The notes: generated by a model not told the origin, from the sequence alone. A stretch of DNA of 64,000 bases from Erigeron canadensis (GCF_010389155.1 NC_057761.1:13952501-14016500), one strand, 5' to 3'; positions 1 through 11,646 are shown, counted from the first letter of the stretch. Translations and numbers: made by a program.

Positions 1-694
1 ACATGGTAGTAAGACAGAATAGATTGACGATATGATAGCTTCACATGGACGTATAAAATGTGAGATTTCGAACACGTTTCATTCTGCCCCTATTTAGTTA
101 CTTGTAAGCTTTTGAAACCGTAGTTGGGGGCATTCATTGCTTGGTACCCTAACACTTCTCGTGACTAGAAACTTCGAAAAAGAAAAAGGTTACGAATTTC
201 ACTCACTTGTTGAGACGACTAGAGATTAATGGTATGTAATCGTTGTGGGTTGTCAATCTTGCCAATTAAATAATGAAATGATAATAAGAATAGCAATGCG
301 GAGGTGTAAGGGATCAAACGGTTCGTAATGTGAGTTATAATAAATAGTGAGAGACGTTGGAATATCGATAGTTGGTGGCTACTCATTTCTATTGTCATTT
401 TGCATACCTTCATTTATCGTCTTCTATTCCAATTAAAGAATCGTTTCTATAGCCTCTCGCCCACTTTCATCTTCTCTACTTACGTTCGACGTGTTTGCCG
501 CTACTTGAAAATTTTGACTTCGTTTGTGACCAAGCACTTGTTTAGGGATTACCCCCTTAACAAGGGTGATGCTAAATCGGGATACTGAGTTGTATTAAAA
601 TTTGCAAGGGTAAATTTCCATAATACCTCATTCTATGGTTTTCAGTTTCGTCTTTATTGTCTCATGGCGTGTAAGGGAAATCGGTCATGTAATG
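1..694. other. Unassigned flank, left side of the Copia-2a insertion site
   Basis: No gene is recognisable here; the open frames are short and without motifs. By the TSD logic this DNA was once continuous with the DNA starting at 28160, so it is the older sequence into which Copia-2a inserted. It is probably decayed repeat DNA, but no LTR, terminal repeat or protein remnant could be identified. Confidence 0.6.
690..694. repeat. TSD TAATG, left copy (Copia-2a)
   Basis: TAATG directly precedes the Copia-2a LTR and recurs at 28160-28164 directly after the other LTR. Five-base duplications are usual for copia integrases. Confidence 0.85.
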
Positions 695-1007
695 TATGAA
701 GTCCCTCACTCGATGGTTTAACCCACAAGTGTAGAATACAACAAGTCAAGTAATCACTAGATAGGACTAGTATGAAACGTCAAGTAAGCACTAGATTGGA
801 CTAGTATTACGATAAATATAAATGCAAGAATATATATAACGTAATATGTACTTAAGCAATATAAAGATAAGCAAGTAAAGTAAATGGTGAGACACTATGT
901 AATTTTCAAGTGTATTTTATTTATTGATGTTAAATAAAATACAAGGTTGTTGCGGAACAAGATATTACAAAGTAAGTATCTAAACAACCTATGAATTACA
1001 AGTGATC
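695..1007 (-). repeat. Copia-2a 3' LTR, distal (R-U5) segment
   Basis: This segment aligns with 27175-27487 of the 5' LTR with about five substitutions. On the sense (minus) strand the LTR ends in TA rather than CA, in both copies. It carries the AATAAA hairpin (912-942). It stops at the Copia-1a insertion and resumes at 15953. Confidence 0.93.
1003..1007. repeat. TSD TGATC, left copy (Copia-1a)
   Basis: TGATC precedes the Copia-1a 5' LTR and recurs at 15948-15952. The uninterrupted site is preserved in the other Copia-2a LTR at about 27483-27487, where TGATC occurs once, so this is a true insertion duplication. Confidence 0.97.
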
Positions 1008-1333
1008 TGTTAGAAATTCAAAATAGTGATAAATTGTAATTTAAGATTAGTGGTCATACTTGTTGTTAAGTCATAGATGAATGATTTCTAAGGTTGAGGG
1101 ACTAGATGTGATAATTAGCATAAATGTATAGTTAGACTATAAATAACCCCTCACACCTTAGAAATCATTACAACTCACCCTTTTCATTCATTCCTGTAAT
1201 AATTACACACACTTAATTCCAATCAATCCTGTCTCTCTCTCTTTCTAAAAACACACACTAAAATACCAAAAACACACACACACAAAATCTGCCATTGACT
1301 CTGTGAATGCAGGGCTGAAATCGTGTTATCACA
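1008..1333 (+). repeat. Copia-1a 5' LTR
   Basis: It starts TGTTAGAAATTC and ends GTGTTATCACA, directly after TSD TGATC. A TATA box is at 1138-1145 and a CT-rich microsatellite lies near 1230. Compared with the 3' LTR (15624-15947), the first ~150 bp differ at one site, while the rest differs at about 20 sites plus small indels. Confidence 0.95.
1138..1145 (+). promoter_or_regulatory. TATA box of the Copia-1a LTR promoter
   Basis: TATAAATA lies about 130 bp into the LTR and is conserved in the 3' LTR (15754-15761) and in Copia-1b (39358-39365, minus). It is the likely core promoter for the genomic RNA. Confidence 0.7.
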
Positions 1334-1335
1334 TG

Positions 1336-1346
1336 TGGTATCAGAG
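1336..1346 (+). other. Primer-binding site, Copia-1a
   Basis: TGGTATCAGAG, two bases after the LTR, complements the 3' end of plant initiator tRNA-Met. The usual next base C is A here. Minus-strand cDNA synthesis would start at this site. Confidence 0.9.
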
Positions 1347-1774
1347 AAAAACATCATTTTTTGATATCGATCCATCACTAAATTTGATCTCAGATTCATC
1401 CAAAATTAAAATCAAAACTGTTTTTTATACCGTTGACTTTTTCTTCATTTATCACAGATCAAATCGCATAAAATCATAGATTTTTGTTCATCAATAGATT
1501 CCTGATAGTTTAAAACATAATCCTGTCAAGTTTGAAGTTCCAATTCAATCTATAACTCGAGATTAAAATTTTCAGTTTCTGGCGCTAAAATTAGGGATTT
1601 AATTCTGTTGTGTTTTTTGCTGAATTTTGTTTAAGGATTTGTTGCGGAGGTGAAAACAAACATTTTGCAAGTTACTTTAAGTTCTAACTCCCAGTAACTT
1701 GAAAGATATTGAAGTTTTTCGAAGTCGTCAATGGAGTTCTTGGAAATACCAGTTTTCATGATGAAGAAGATGAT

Positions 1775-2512
1775 GCTAGGACGATTCTTACTAGGACGAT
1801 CTTCATCAGATCGTCTCAGTGCTTGTTATTTCTCTTTTCAGACTTTAAGCTTTGTGGCTTGTAGGACGATCTTCTCAAGATTGATTTGACAAGTGATTGT
1901 GTTGGAAAGAGTTGGTTGTGGCTAACTAATCCTTACGGATTGGTTTGGTCAATTCAAAGTGTTTATACTTTGAAAATATTAAGGCAGAAAGCTAAGACGA
2001 TCTTGCCAAGATCGTCTCAGCTCCTTGATACTAGGATGATCTTCATCAAGATCATCTCAGTATTTTTCTGAAAGTTGGTGTGTTTGGTTGATCATTCGAA
2101 GTTGTTGTGATTAGGAATCACACACTTCTTGGGTAACTGATCTTCTAGATTGGTGTTGTTCAATTCCTTTCCATCCAATTCATATTAACATTCTGTCTGA
2201 TTTTCATCAAAATACTTAGAATTTTTTTAAGTACTCTAAGACGATCATCATCCAAGACCGTCTCATTTCCAAAGTTCAAAACGGTCTTTCTCCAAGATCA
2301 TTTCATTCCCAAAACAGTTTTCTTTAATTCATTTCAATTTCCATTTCTGAAAATCCAAAATCATACCTCAATTTCAATTTCATTTCATACTTAACCAAAT
2401 TCCACTCAAATTCTCCAAGACGATTAACTTCAAAATCGTCTTACTTCTTTCATACTAGGACGATCTTCCAGAACGATCTTGCCTAGAACGATCTTCTTTC
2501 AAGATTGTTTCA
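1775..2512 (+). repeat. Leader hairpin array, GACGATCTT / AAGATCGTC
   Basis: The untranslated leader upstream of gag contains repeated short inverted repeats. Clear ones are 1795-1802/1808-1815 (8-bp stem), 1995-2004/2008-2017 (perfect 10-bp stem AGACGATCTT, loop GCC), 2035-2043/2048-2056 (GATGATCTT, 9 bp) and 2417-2425/2434-2442 (AAGACGATT, 9 bp). Weaker ones lie near 1865, 2240 and 2285, and direct repeats of ACGATCTT fill 2458-2510. Some arms differ from the consensus at both paired positions, so pairing is kept. A similar array lies in the Copia-1b leader. The function is unknown. Confidence 0.75.
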
Positions 2513-2569
2513 TTTCCTGATTTTTCCAACTCTTTATTCATTTCAATTTTCAAATCAAATCAGGTTCAA

Positions 2570-5500
2570 ATGGCTTCTCGTGAAACATTGGCATTAGGTT
2601 CCGATAGAAGACCTCCAGTTCTCTACCGTGGTTTCTATGGACTATGGAAGAAAAGATTTATGGACTATGTGGAATGTCAACCAAATGGTCACCTGCTTAA
2701 AGATTCCATCCTTAATGGACTTGCAATTGATCGCCATCCCACTACCGGTGCAATACTCACTCTTGATCTTATGAATGCTGAACAAAAAGATCGAACAACT
2801 GCAAATAACAGAGCTAGATCATGCTTATACAAAGCACTACCAAATGAAATCTATGGCTCTGTTGATTCTTATGATACAGCCAAGGAGATATGGGATGAGG
2901 TGGCAAGACAAATGGAAGGATCTGATGTGACTTCCACAATAAGATTGACAAATGTGTTGACTGAGTTTGTCGACTTCAGCAAATTGCCAAATGAATCTCT
3001 AGAGGCTGTCTACTGTAGGTTCTGCAATGTCAGAAATGAACTTAGGAAGAACAATGTGAAGAAATCAGAGATTGAGTTAAACATCAAATTCATCAAAGCT
3101 CTTGGTCCAGAATGGGAAGATTTTGGAACACAGATTAAGCAACATCAAAATCTGACCAAGTTCACCATCCATAATCTTCATGAATCCTTCAAACTCAATG
3201 AACATCAAGTCCTAAACAAAGCTTTATCAAACAAAATGGTAGTTGTTTCTTCATCTGATGAGGAGGGAGATGATATGATGGCTACAAGAGATGGTGTCTC
3301 AGATGAACTATATCAAGCTCTTGCCGTGGTAACTAAGCATTTCAAGAAGAAATTCTACAAAGCAAGGCCAACAAACAACAATCTTCGCACTTCTTCTACA
3401 AGTGCATTTCCAAAGAAGGAACACTATCATTCAAAGAGTTATGAGCAAGGTGAAGGAAGTGAATCAAAGCATGGTGAGAAGAAGGAAGGATTTGAGAAAC
3501 AAGTTGTTGAGAAGGGTAAAACATCAGATAAAAAGTGCTACAATTGTGGAAAACCAGGTCATTTTGCTATTGATTGCAAGCAACCTCAGAAGCGGAACTA
3601 TGAGTATTACAAGGAGAAGATGTTGTTAGCCAAACAAGTGGAAGCCGGTCATGCATTGCTTGCTGAGGATGACAAATGGCTATTATTCTCAGATGATGAA
3701 GATTAAGATCTCTCCGCTAATGTTTGCTTCATGGCGAGGCTGGCCAAGGACAAGGTTTTTGTAGCAGAAAGCACTGATGATGAGTACCCGGATGATGAGG
3801 TAAATCTCGACTCTACTTTTTCATCAATTAAGGATAAAGAGTCATGTAGATTAGCTTTGTCAAACTTGACAACTCATATTAAGTCTTTAGCCAACAAAAA
3901 CAAAAAGTTGTAAAATAGTATTTCATTGTCTAAAAGTGAATTTTCAAAACTTTTTGAAGAACATTCAAAATTACTTTTTGAACATAATGCTATTAAACAA
4001 GACTTTCAATCATATAAAGACCAAGTGTTGGTTAAAGAATGTGAGTTGAATGCCTCTCCTGATCCTAAGTTATTGAACAGATGTCATAATCTTGAAAAGA
4101 CCATTCATGATCTTGAAAAAGCCAATCAAGATCTTGAAATTCAGAATACCAATGAATGGCTTCGGGTAAATGCTAGACAAATGGATGTTGATATTCTTAA
4201 TAAAAAGCTCCAAGAAGCTAAACCAAACAGTGTTGAACTCGAAAGAAAGATTTCCGACTTAAATCACACTTGTTTTCTCAAAGGCGTTGAGATTGAAAAT
4301 CTTGAAAAACAAGTTGAGGAATTTAAAAAGAATATACTTTTCTATCAAGAGAAGTTATATAAAGTTGAACAAAATCCTCTGTTGGATTTCACTGCCTATT
4401 TTAACAAGTCAAAAATTGACAAAACGGATCTTCTTCTCGGGTTGGGATTTGAGAATATCACTCCATTACAAAAAGCCAAAGAGGAAATTGAACCTTTGTA
4501 TGATGAAAAATTTCTTGGACTTGGTATGGTACAACAATTTATTCGTCCATTGGATAACGAATTTGAGATTGATGAAGTTGAGAAAATACCTAAAGATGAA
4601 CTTTTGATTAATTATGATGCTATAAATGCTTCATACAAATCTAAGGAATCTTCAATTTTTAATTTGGAAGAAATAGCATCAAATTTTCAAAATCAAGAGT
4701 CTGTCGGTAATTCACCTAAACCAACTACAACGTATGTTCCAACCACAATTTTGGAAAAACAAATAGAAGGTTTGCAACAAAAGGTGGAATCTCAACAAAA
4801 TGTAATCAATCACCTAAAGTCTCAAAGTCCGAATTCAGAGGATAAATTTAGTGTTATTGATACTAAGAAAGTTTGTGTGAATGTTTCCACTCAAACTGAC
4901 CTAAGTTCTTTACTAGACCATTCTACCCAGGCTACTTGTGTTTCATCTACCGATACCTCCACTCAGACCTTGACTGATTCTCTTGAGTGTACTTGTCAAA
5001 ATGCTGCTACATTTATAGCTGATAATTATGTGCAATTTGATTTATCTGGTGAAGAACTTGCTCATAGTTTAGTTTTGATATGGTACTTCTATAGGTTTTT
5101 CACTTGCAATACTCTTGAAGAGTTAGTTGTTCACCCTAAGCTTAGTGCTAGTATAGGTGTTGATACTTCTACTCAATTTTCTAGTGAGACCAAAGATGTG
5201 TCAGTTCAAGTTGACCTAATTTCCGAGACTACCCGTGATGTGAAGTTGGACACCAAGATTTCTAATTGTTCAAAACTTTTGAAAAAATCTAAAACAATTC
5301 ACTCTCCAGTGCAATTTAATTTTACAAATGATTTCACTAAAGATGATTTTGATAAATTCATGGAGGGAGAACATGTTTTTTATTCAGAAACAGAGAAAAA
5401 GATTGAATCTACAAAAATCAAAGTTGAAACAAAAGAGAAATCCAAACCTAAAAATCTAATTTCCAAAGCTCCAACTTCATATTATTCAAAGAAACAAGTT

Positions 5501-6328
5501 AATTCCAAACTCGTCAAGACTGAACCAAAGACCATCACAAAGATCATTAAGACTGAATCAAAGTGTCTTACCTCGGTTAAACATGTCAAAAAGGAACAAG
5601 CTAAGACCACTCCTAGAACAAAGTACACCAAAGTGAAACTTCCAAAAGACAATCCTAATGTTTCTTCATCTAACTCTCAATCTAGCTCATTACCTAAGGT
5701 GTCTAAGTCTAGCTCAATTTCGCTAACTAGGGATACTTCTAATGGTGCAACTAGATATAGGGATAGATATGGATGGTTTTCTTATGATAAACCAAAGAAA
5801 CAAGAAGTTTCCTCACCTCCAAAAGACTCTAAAAGGATGAAAGTGTTCAAAACTCCTCGTTCTAATCTTCTTAGTGTCAATTCAACAGGTGGAAGGAGCA
5901 TAAATAGTGATACTAAATGGGTAGCTAAGTCATTAGTACCTAAGTTCACTAATGTTGAGAAAAAGAAGAAAAGGCGAAGGAGAAAAGCTGGTAGTAACAA
6001 GAAGAATGTTTCTGTTAATTCAAATAATTCATCTTTTAAGTCATCTTTGTTAAACAATGTTAATGGTGCCAAGGCAAGGCCTTGTGTAGTTGTAAACAAT
6101 GTTAATTTCTGCTCTCATGTGGTTGGTTTGAATACTTGTAGACATGTTACTTTTAATTCATGTATGAATGTTCGTACTTTTTATCCAAATGTGTTTATTG
6201 ATGATGTGCTTGTTAATGCTTATGTTGATTCTAAAGCATGTTTGCATGCTATTCCTAAGTTATATACCCTGCCTGTGTTAACTAACCACAAAGGACCAGT
6301 CTTCAAGTGGGTACCTAAAGTCGGTTAA
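2570..6328 (+). pseudogene. gag of Copia-1a, very long, interrupted by stops
   Basis: Gag forms the virus-like particle that packages the element RNA. The ATG at 2570 opens a copia-type gag (WKKRFMDYVE near residue 30, then the alpha-helical capsid part) with a CCHC zinc knuckle CYNCGKPGHFAIDC at about residues 323-336. A TAA at 3704-3706 and a TAA at 3911-3913 interrupt the frame; Copia-1b has sense codons at both places, so these are decay. The 800-codon remainder (3926-6328) has heptad-rich coiled coil, a run of S-T-Q-T motifs (4885-5215), an S/K-rich tail and the basic run KKKKRRRRK near 5960-5990. The frame ends at TAA 6326-6328, which Copia-1b shares. Roughly 1,250 codons is long for copia gag. 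Confidence 0.9.
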
Positions 6329-6361
6329 ATTTCTTTGATTGCATTAAATAACCATCTGTGT

Positions 6362-8109
6362 TTGGATAATTGATTCCGGGTGTTCAAAATACATGACTGG
6401 CAATAAAGCATTTCTCAAGAACTTTATCGAACGATTCATGGGAACTGTTCGATTTGGGAACAACAATTTCGCTCCTATCTTAGGTTATGGAGACATTGAA
6501 CGCAATGGAATTGTCATTAAGAAAGTTCATTATGTTGAAGGATTAAGTCATAACTTGTTCAGTGTTGGACAATTATGTGACAACAATCTTCAAGTTCTTT
6601 TTCGACAATCTCTTTGCAAAGTCCAGACTCTAGATGGAGTTGACATTCTTTGTGGCGACCGTGATGATAATCTTTTAACATCAATCTCGATTGTAACCAA
6701 CCAACCGATAATATTTTTCTCATTTCAAAGGCTACGTCAAAGAATTATTGGTTATGGCATAGAAGGCTTTCTCATCTAAATTTTCCAACAATCAATACTT
6801 TAGTCAACAAGCATCTTGTTGAAGGCTTGCTGGACAATAAGTATGAAAGTGAGCATGTCTGTCTTTCTTGTGCTGTTGGGAAGATTAAGCGAGCCTCTCA
6901 TAAACCGAAGAAATCTCCAAATTCGTTAGCACCTCTTCATTTGCTTCACATGGATCTTTGTGGGCCGATGAAAGTACAAAGCCAAAATGGGAAGAAATAC
7001 ATCTTGGTTATTGTTGATGATTATTCAAGATATACTTGGGTCAAGTTTCTTGCATCGAAAGATGAAACAACTCAGAGTTTGATTGATTTCATCACTTCTA
7101 CTCAAGTAAATCTTCAACTACCAGTTCGTTACATCCGTTCGGATAATGAACTGAGTTGAAGAATGTCGTTTTTGATGAGTTTTGTAAATACAAGGGCATT
7201 ACTCACCAATTCTTTGCGGTTCGTACCCCACAACAAAACGGTGTCGTTGAAAGGAGAAATCGAACGCTAGTGGAAGCAGTAAGGACAATGCTTGCTTATT
7301 CCAAGTTACCATCAAATATGTGGGCTGAAGCTATTGACACTTCTTGTCACACTCAGAATCGGTCCATTGTCAATCAGCGTTTTAAAAAGACTCCTTATGA
7401 GGTTGTTAACAAACGCAAACCCAACATCAACTAATTTCATATCTTTGGGTGTGTTTGTTATACTTTGAATGATCAGGAGAACCTTGGAAAGTTCGAGAAG
7501 AAAGGTGATGAAGGTTACTTTGTTGGTTATTCCAAGACATCAATTGCTTACCCAATCTACAATCGCCGAACAAATACAATTCAAGAAACAATGAATGTTT
7601 GGTTTGATGAGATGTCGGGCATAATCTTTAAACAAGAAAGTTTGCTACCAACAAGTAATGATGCAAGCGCTTCAAGTACTTCTACAAGGACTTCTACTTT
7701 AGCATCTAGATTCAAGAAGTTTCCAATTCCAACAAGTGATGAATTAGATATTCTTTTTGAAGAATTCTACAATTCCAAACCGATTCATGATAAAGAACCT
7801 CGAGTCATCGTTGAACCAATTCAGACAAATAATCCAGTTCCTGACAACAATCATGAATCATCATCAAGTTCTTCTGAGCAAGGTGGTACTTCTTCAAGTA
7901 GTAGTTCTTCATCCTCTTCTAATGATTCTTCTTCACCACCCTCTTCTAATAATTCTTCTCAAGTAAATGTTCAAGAACAACCTACCCAATTTACTCAGAC
8001 AACAAATCCGATGAACACTCCAAATGTGTATGTGCCACTTGACTTCGATCATCCATCCTATGAGGAAGCAGTTCTACCAAGCTATGATTCCATCTGTCAA
8101 CTAAACTAA
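6362..8109 (+). pseudogene. Protease and integrase of Copia-1a, frameshifted
   Basis: The protease motif is visible as IIDSGCSKYMTG (the DSG catalytic triplet; H is replaced by Y), with the gag-pre-integrase part after it. A frame change occurs before 6779, and the HHCC zinc-binding segment continues in other frames (LWHRRLSHLN-like near 6755-6780, then CLSC at 6860-6890). The integrase core follows: LHMDLCGPMK (first catalytic Asp), IRSDN (second) with a frameshift near 7150, then QQNGVVERRNRTL (catalytic Glu). A stop lies at 7432-7434. The segment to 8109 is the serine-rich variable linker, ending at a stop. It is a dead copy. Confidence 0.88.
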
Positions 8110-9816
8110 GGTTTTAATGATGATGATGTTGATATTCATCAACAAGACCCTCTTCCTCATGATCGCAAATGGTCACGTATGCTGAAAGATCATCCTACTG
8201 ATCAAGTTATTGGAGATCCACAAGCCGGAGTAACTACTCGTACTTCAGTTAACGAGTGTCTTGTTGCACTTTCTCTCAGCAACAATGAACCCAAAACTGT
8301 CTCTGAAGCTCTTTTTGATCCAGAGTGGGTTAAGGCAATGCAAGAAGAACTCGCACAGTTTGAAAGACTGAAAGTATGGAGATTAGTTCCAAACCCGAGA
8401 AAAGATGATCCAATAGGCACTAAGTGGATTTTCAAAAACAAAAAGGATAAGAATTGAGTGGTAGTAAGGAACAAAGCTCGACTTGTTACAAAGGGTTATT
8501 GCCAGCAACCTGGTGTTGACTTCGACGAAACTTTTGCTCCAGTTGCAAGAATGGAGGCTATTCGGATTTTCTTAGCTTATGCCGCATTCCGAAACTTCAC
8601 TGTGTTTCAAATGGATTTGAAGACTACTTTCTTGAATGGTGACCTCAAAGAAGAAGTTTACGTTGAACAACCAGAAGGTTTTGTTGATCCTAAAAGTCCA
8701 AACCATGTCTACAAGTTAGATAAGGCTCTCTACGGTCTTCAGCAAGCACCTCGTGCATGGTATGATTCCTTAACTACTTTCTTACTAAGAGGTGGCTTTA
8801 CCAAAGGCACAATTGACCCTACCTTGTTCATTCGCAAAAAAGGTAAGCATGTTCTTCTTGTCCAAATATATGTTGATGATATTATCTTTGGGTCAACCAG
8901 TCAAACATTTTGTCGAAACTTTTCATCTCTTATGGTTAATCATTTTGAAATGAGCATGATTGGGGAAAGGAACTACTTTTTGGGTCTTCAAATCAAACAA
9001 TTACCAACTAGTATTTTTATATCACAAGGTAAATACATAAATGACATGTTGAAAAAGTTTGATATGACTTCATGTTCTTCAATGTCTACCCCAATGGCTG
9101 TTCGAACAAACATAAATGCCGATAAAAATGGGAAATCTTTTGACCAAAAGAGATATAGAAGTATGATTGGTTCATTGTTGTATCTTACAACATCTCGCCC
9201 AGATATAATGTTTGCAACATGTATGTGTGCTAGGTATCAAGTAGCTCCAACTGATTTATATTTTCAAGCTGTGAAACGAATATTTCGTTATCTGAAGGGT
9301 ACACCCAATTTAGGTCTCTGGTATCCAAGGGATACTGGATTCAATGTAGCTGCTTATTCATATGCAGATCATGTAGGTTGTAAGCTTGATCGCAAGAGCA
9401 CTTCCGGTACTTTACAATTTTTAGGAGATAAAATTGTGAGTTGGTCTTCCAAGAAACAAGATTGTGTGTCACTATCAACGGCTGAAGCTAAATATGTGGC
9501 TGCAGCTAGTTGTTGTGCTCAAGTGTTATAGATGAAGACGCAACTAACTGATTATGGTCTGAAATATGATCATATCCCTATCTATTGTGTTTCTCAGAGT
9601 GCTATTGCTATTGCTGTCAACTCAGTAAACCACTCTCGATCAAAGCATATTGATGTGAGATATCATTTTCTCAAAGATCATATTGAGAAAGGTGACATCG
9701 AGCTCTACTTTGTGGGAACTGACTATCAACTTGCAGATTTGTTCACAAAACCATTGGACGAAAAGAAGTTTAACTTTCTTATCTCTAAGCTTGGCATGTT
9801 AAATCTTGAACCTTAA
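8110..9816 (+). pseudogene. Reverse transcriptase and RNase H of Copia-1a, with two late stops
   Basis: The region opens with the linker (DHPTDQVIGDPQ) and the RT start (GTKWIFKNKKDKN). A TGA at 8455-8457 replaces a codon that is glycine in relatives. The following frame has [42 protein letters not shown] and the catalytic YVDDIIFGS near 8870-8895. RNase H follows ([25 protein letters not shown]). A TAG at 9529-9531 sits where tryptophan is usual, and the frame then runs to KHIDVRYHF and LADLFTKPL, ending at TAA 9814-9816. Apart from the two stops this is the best preserved part of Copia-1a. Confidence 0.92.
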
Positions 9817-9936
9817 ATTATTTTGTTCTTGATACATTCTAGAAAACAAAATACAAAATTTGAAAAGACAAAATCAAATACAAAAATATAAAATTTTGAA
9901 AAATAACAAAAAGATTTTCTTTATTTTTATTTATCT

Positions 9937-10097
9937 CGAAATGGTTTACATATACCATGTATGTAACCCGTACTTCATTGTTTTATTTATTTCACAGTGG
10001 CTTATACATACTTTATGTATAACCCGTGCTTCATAGTTTTATTTATTTCAAAGAGGCTTACATATACTCTGTATATAACCCGCTCTTCAAATACTTT
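9937..10097 (+). repeat. Three ~56-bp repeats, each with a small hairpin
   Basis: Just after pol, a unit containing TTTATTTATTTC, a palindromic TTACATA...TATGTAA block and AACCCG(T/C) is repeated three times. Copy 1 has TTACATA/TATGTAA, copy 2 TTATACATA/TATGTATAA (perfect 9-bp stem) and copy 3 ATATAC/GTATAT. Arm sequences differ but pairing is kept. Confidence 0.75.
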
Positions 10098-10167
10098 ATT
10101 TAAAATTATCAAATTTTAAATCTTCATGAATTATTCATTTTTAAGATTTTGTTGTTATACATATAGA

Positions 10168-10345
10168 TTGATATAAGAAAACAAGGAATCGAACGCCTTT
10201 GTGTACTTCCAAGTGATCTTATATCAAAATGCATGTGGCATAGTAGTTGATTGCTTACAAAACAAGTTAATGTTTTATTGCATCCAAATTGTTGATGTAA
10301 GATGCGAAGGATCGAACGCCTTTGTGTACTCCCTAGCATTCTTAT
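10168..10345 (+). other. Paired hairpins displaying the motif CGAACGCCTTTGTGTACT
   Basis: Copy 1: the stem TTGATATAAGA (10168-10178) pairs perfectly with TCTTATATCAA (10217-10227), with inner GGAA/TTCC, and the loop holds TCGAACGCCTTTGTGTAC. Copy 2: TAAGATGC (10298-10305) pairs with GCATTCTTA (10336-10344) with one bulge, and the same 18-base core is in the loop. Copia-2a has two similar hairpins with a related core at 21454-21574, also just after pol. The function is unknown. Confidence 0.7.
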
Positions 10346-10545
10346 TATTAAACATTGTTGATGAAGCAAAATTTTGTGTTTCTCAATTGAAAAATCGTGT
10401 TCACATTAGACTCTCAATTTTTTCTGTATATATCACAACCAAGATTTTACTCTTTTTGATTTCACAAAAACCAATTTTAGCTCTACCTTTCTATGAAAAA
10501 CATTTTGAACTATTCTTGCATAGATTAAGGGGGACTTTGTGATTT

Positions 10546-11646
10546 CAAAACTTTCAAAACTTCAAATGTGTTTTAAATCTTTTCATACGCACGTTTGATG
10601 TTTTTCAAAATGACTTTTCATCAATTGAAGTTCGGTGATTAGTTTGCACATGAGCGATTCGTTCACTCCATGAACTTCATCATCGCCGATGAGTTCTATC
10701 CCCGGAGTATTCAATTCTTTCATTAGATTGTAAGGGTATTTTGGGTGATGATGGTTTCGTGCAAATAGGTAGGAGGGAGTAAAGTCGAAAAGTGAGAGGT
10801 TAAGGTGATATGTTGTGAGAAAAAGGGTTAAAAAGAAATGATACCCTTCCCTAAATGCTCAAATCGCCGGGTTAAACACATTTATATCGGATGTCATTTG
10901 TTGATATCTTGATAAAGACTTCATGGACCCAGTGAAGCGATGCACATCTTTACCTAACCACTCAAGTGTTTCTTAACAAATACTTGTTTCATTTGAAAGA
11001 TGTTGATATTGAATAAGGGCGACATTCTGCTCCAGTCCCCAACTTCATTTGATCACGTTGTGTCTAGAGCTATCTTGATTGATCATTAATTTGATCATTA
11101 TTCATTTCTTTAAGACACATTCGAGTCATATCTTTGTGATATTATTGCTTATCTTTGTGATATAGCCGGAACATTTGTAGTGATATTTTAATTGATATTC
11201 TACGATGATCAAATGGAAATCCTACCAATGCTAACATCTTTTCCAATGTTGAACGTAGGTCTCATAATTACATTTATGTGATTATTGAGTTACCGAGAAG
11301 TCTGATAGTGACTTCGGATTTTACCTAAAAAGTCTTTAAGGATAATAGATTGTGGTTATCGTACGCTTTGGCTGTACTAACCATGATTTATATTCTTTGG
11401 AGCAATCTAGTGGTTGAAAAGCCGCATACCGAACTATGTTAGAACATTGCTTTGTACATGTCTCAATGATACATAGGAAATCCGAAAAATGTTGTACATT
11501 TTTATCGGTCATTTCATTAATCCTTTTGATTTTTGAACATGTTAACGGATCATTCTTATCCGACCTTACGTTTCTCATCTCACAAACACAAAAACCACCA
11601 ACACCTTACTATAACGTTTGTATCAACAACTTCAACCTTACATTTT
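10546..11646 (+). other. Copia-1a 3' untranslated region, no gene seen
   Basis: It follows a purine-rich tract (about 10526-10536, TTAAGGGGGAC) that resembles an extra polypurine tract. No coding motif was found on either strand and the short frames are unremarkable. Confidence 0.6.

Noticed and set aside
5782..6099. A 105-codon antisense frame opposite the Copia-1 gag tail, also open in Copia-1b (34421-34738)
   Set aside because: Openness follows from the lysine/serine-rich sense coding on the other strand; no motif, and similarity simply mirrors gag conservation.
10201..10542. A 113-codon plus frame in the Copia-1a 3' region
   Set aside because: It overlaps the structured repeats, has no recognisable motif and no counterpart in relatives.
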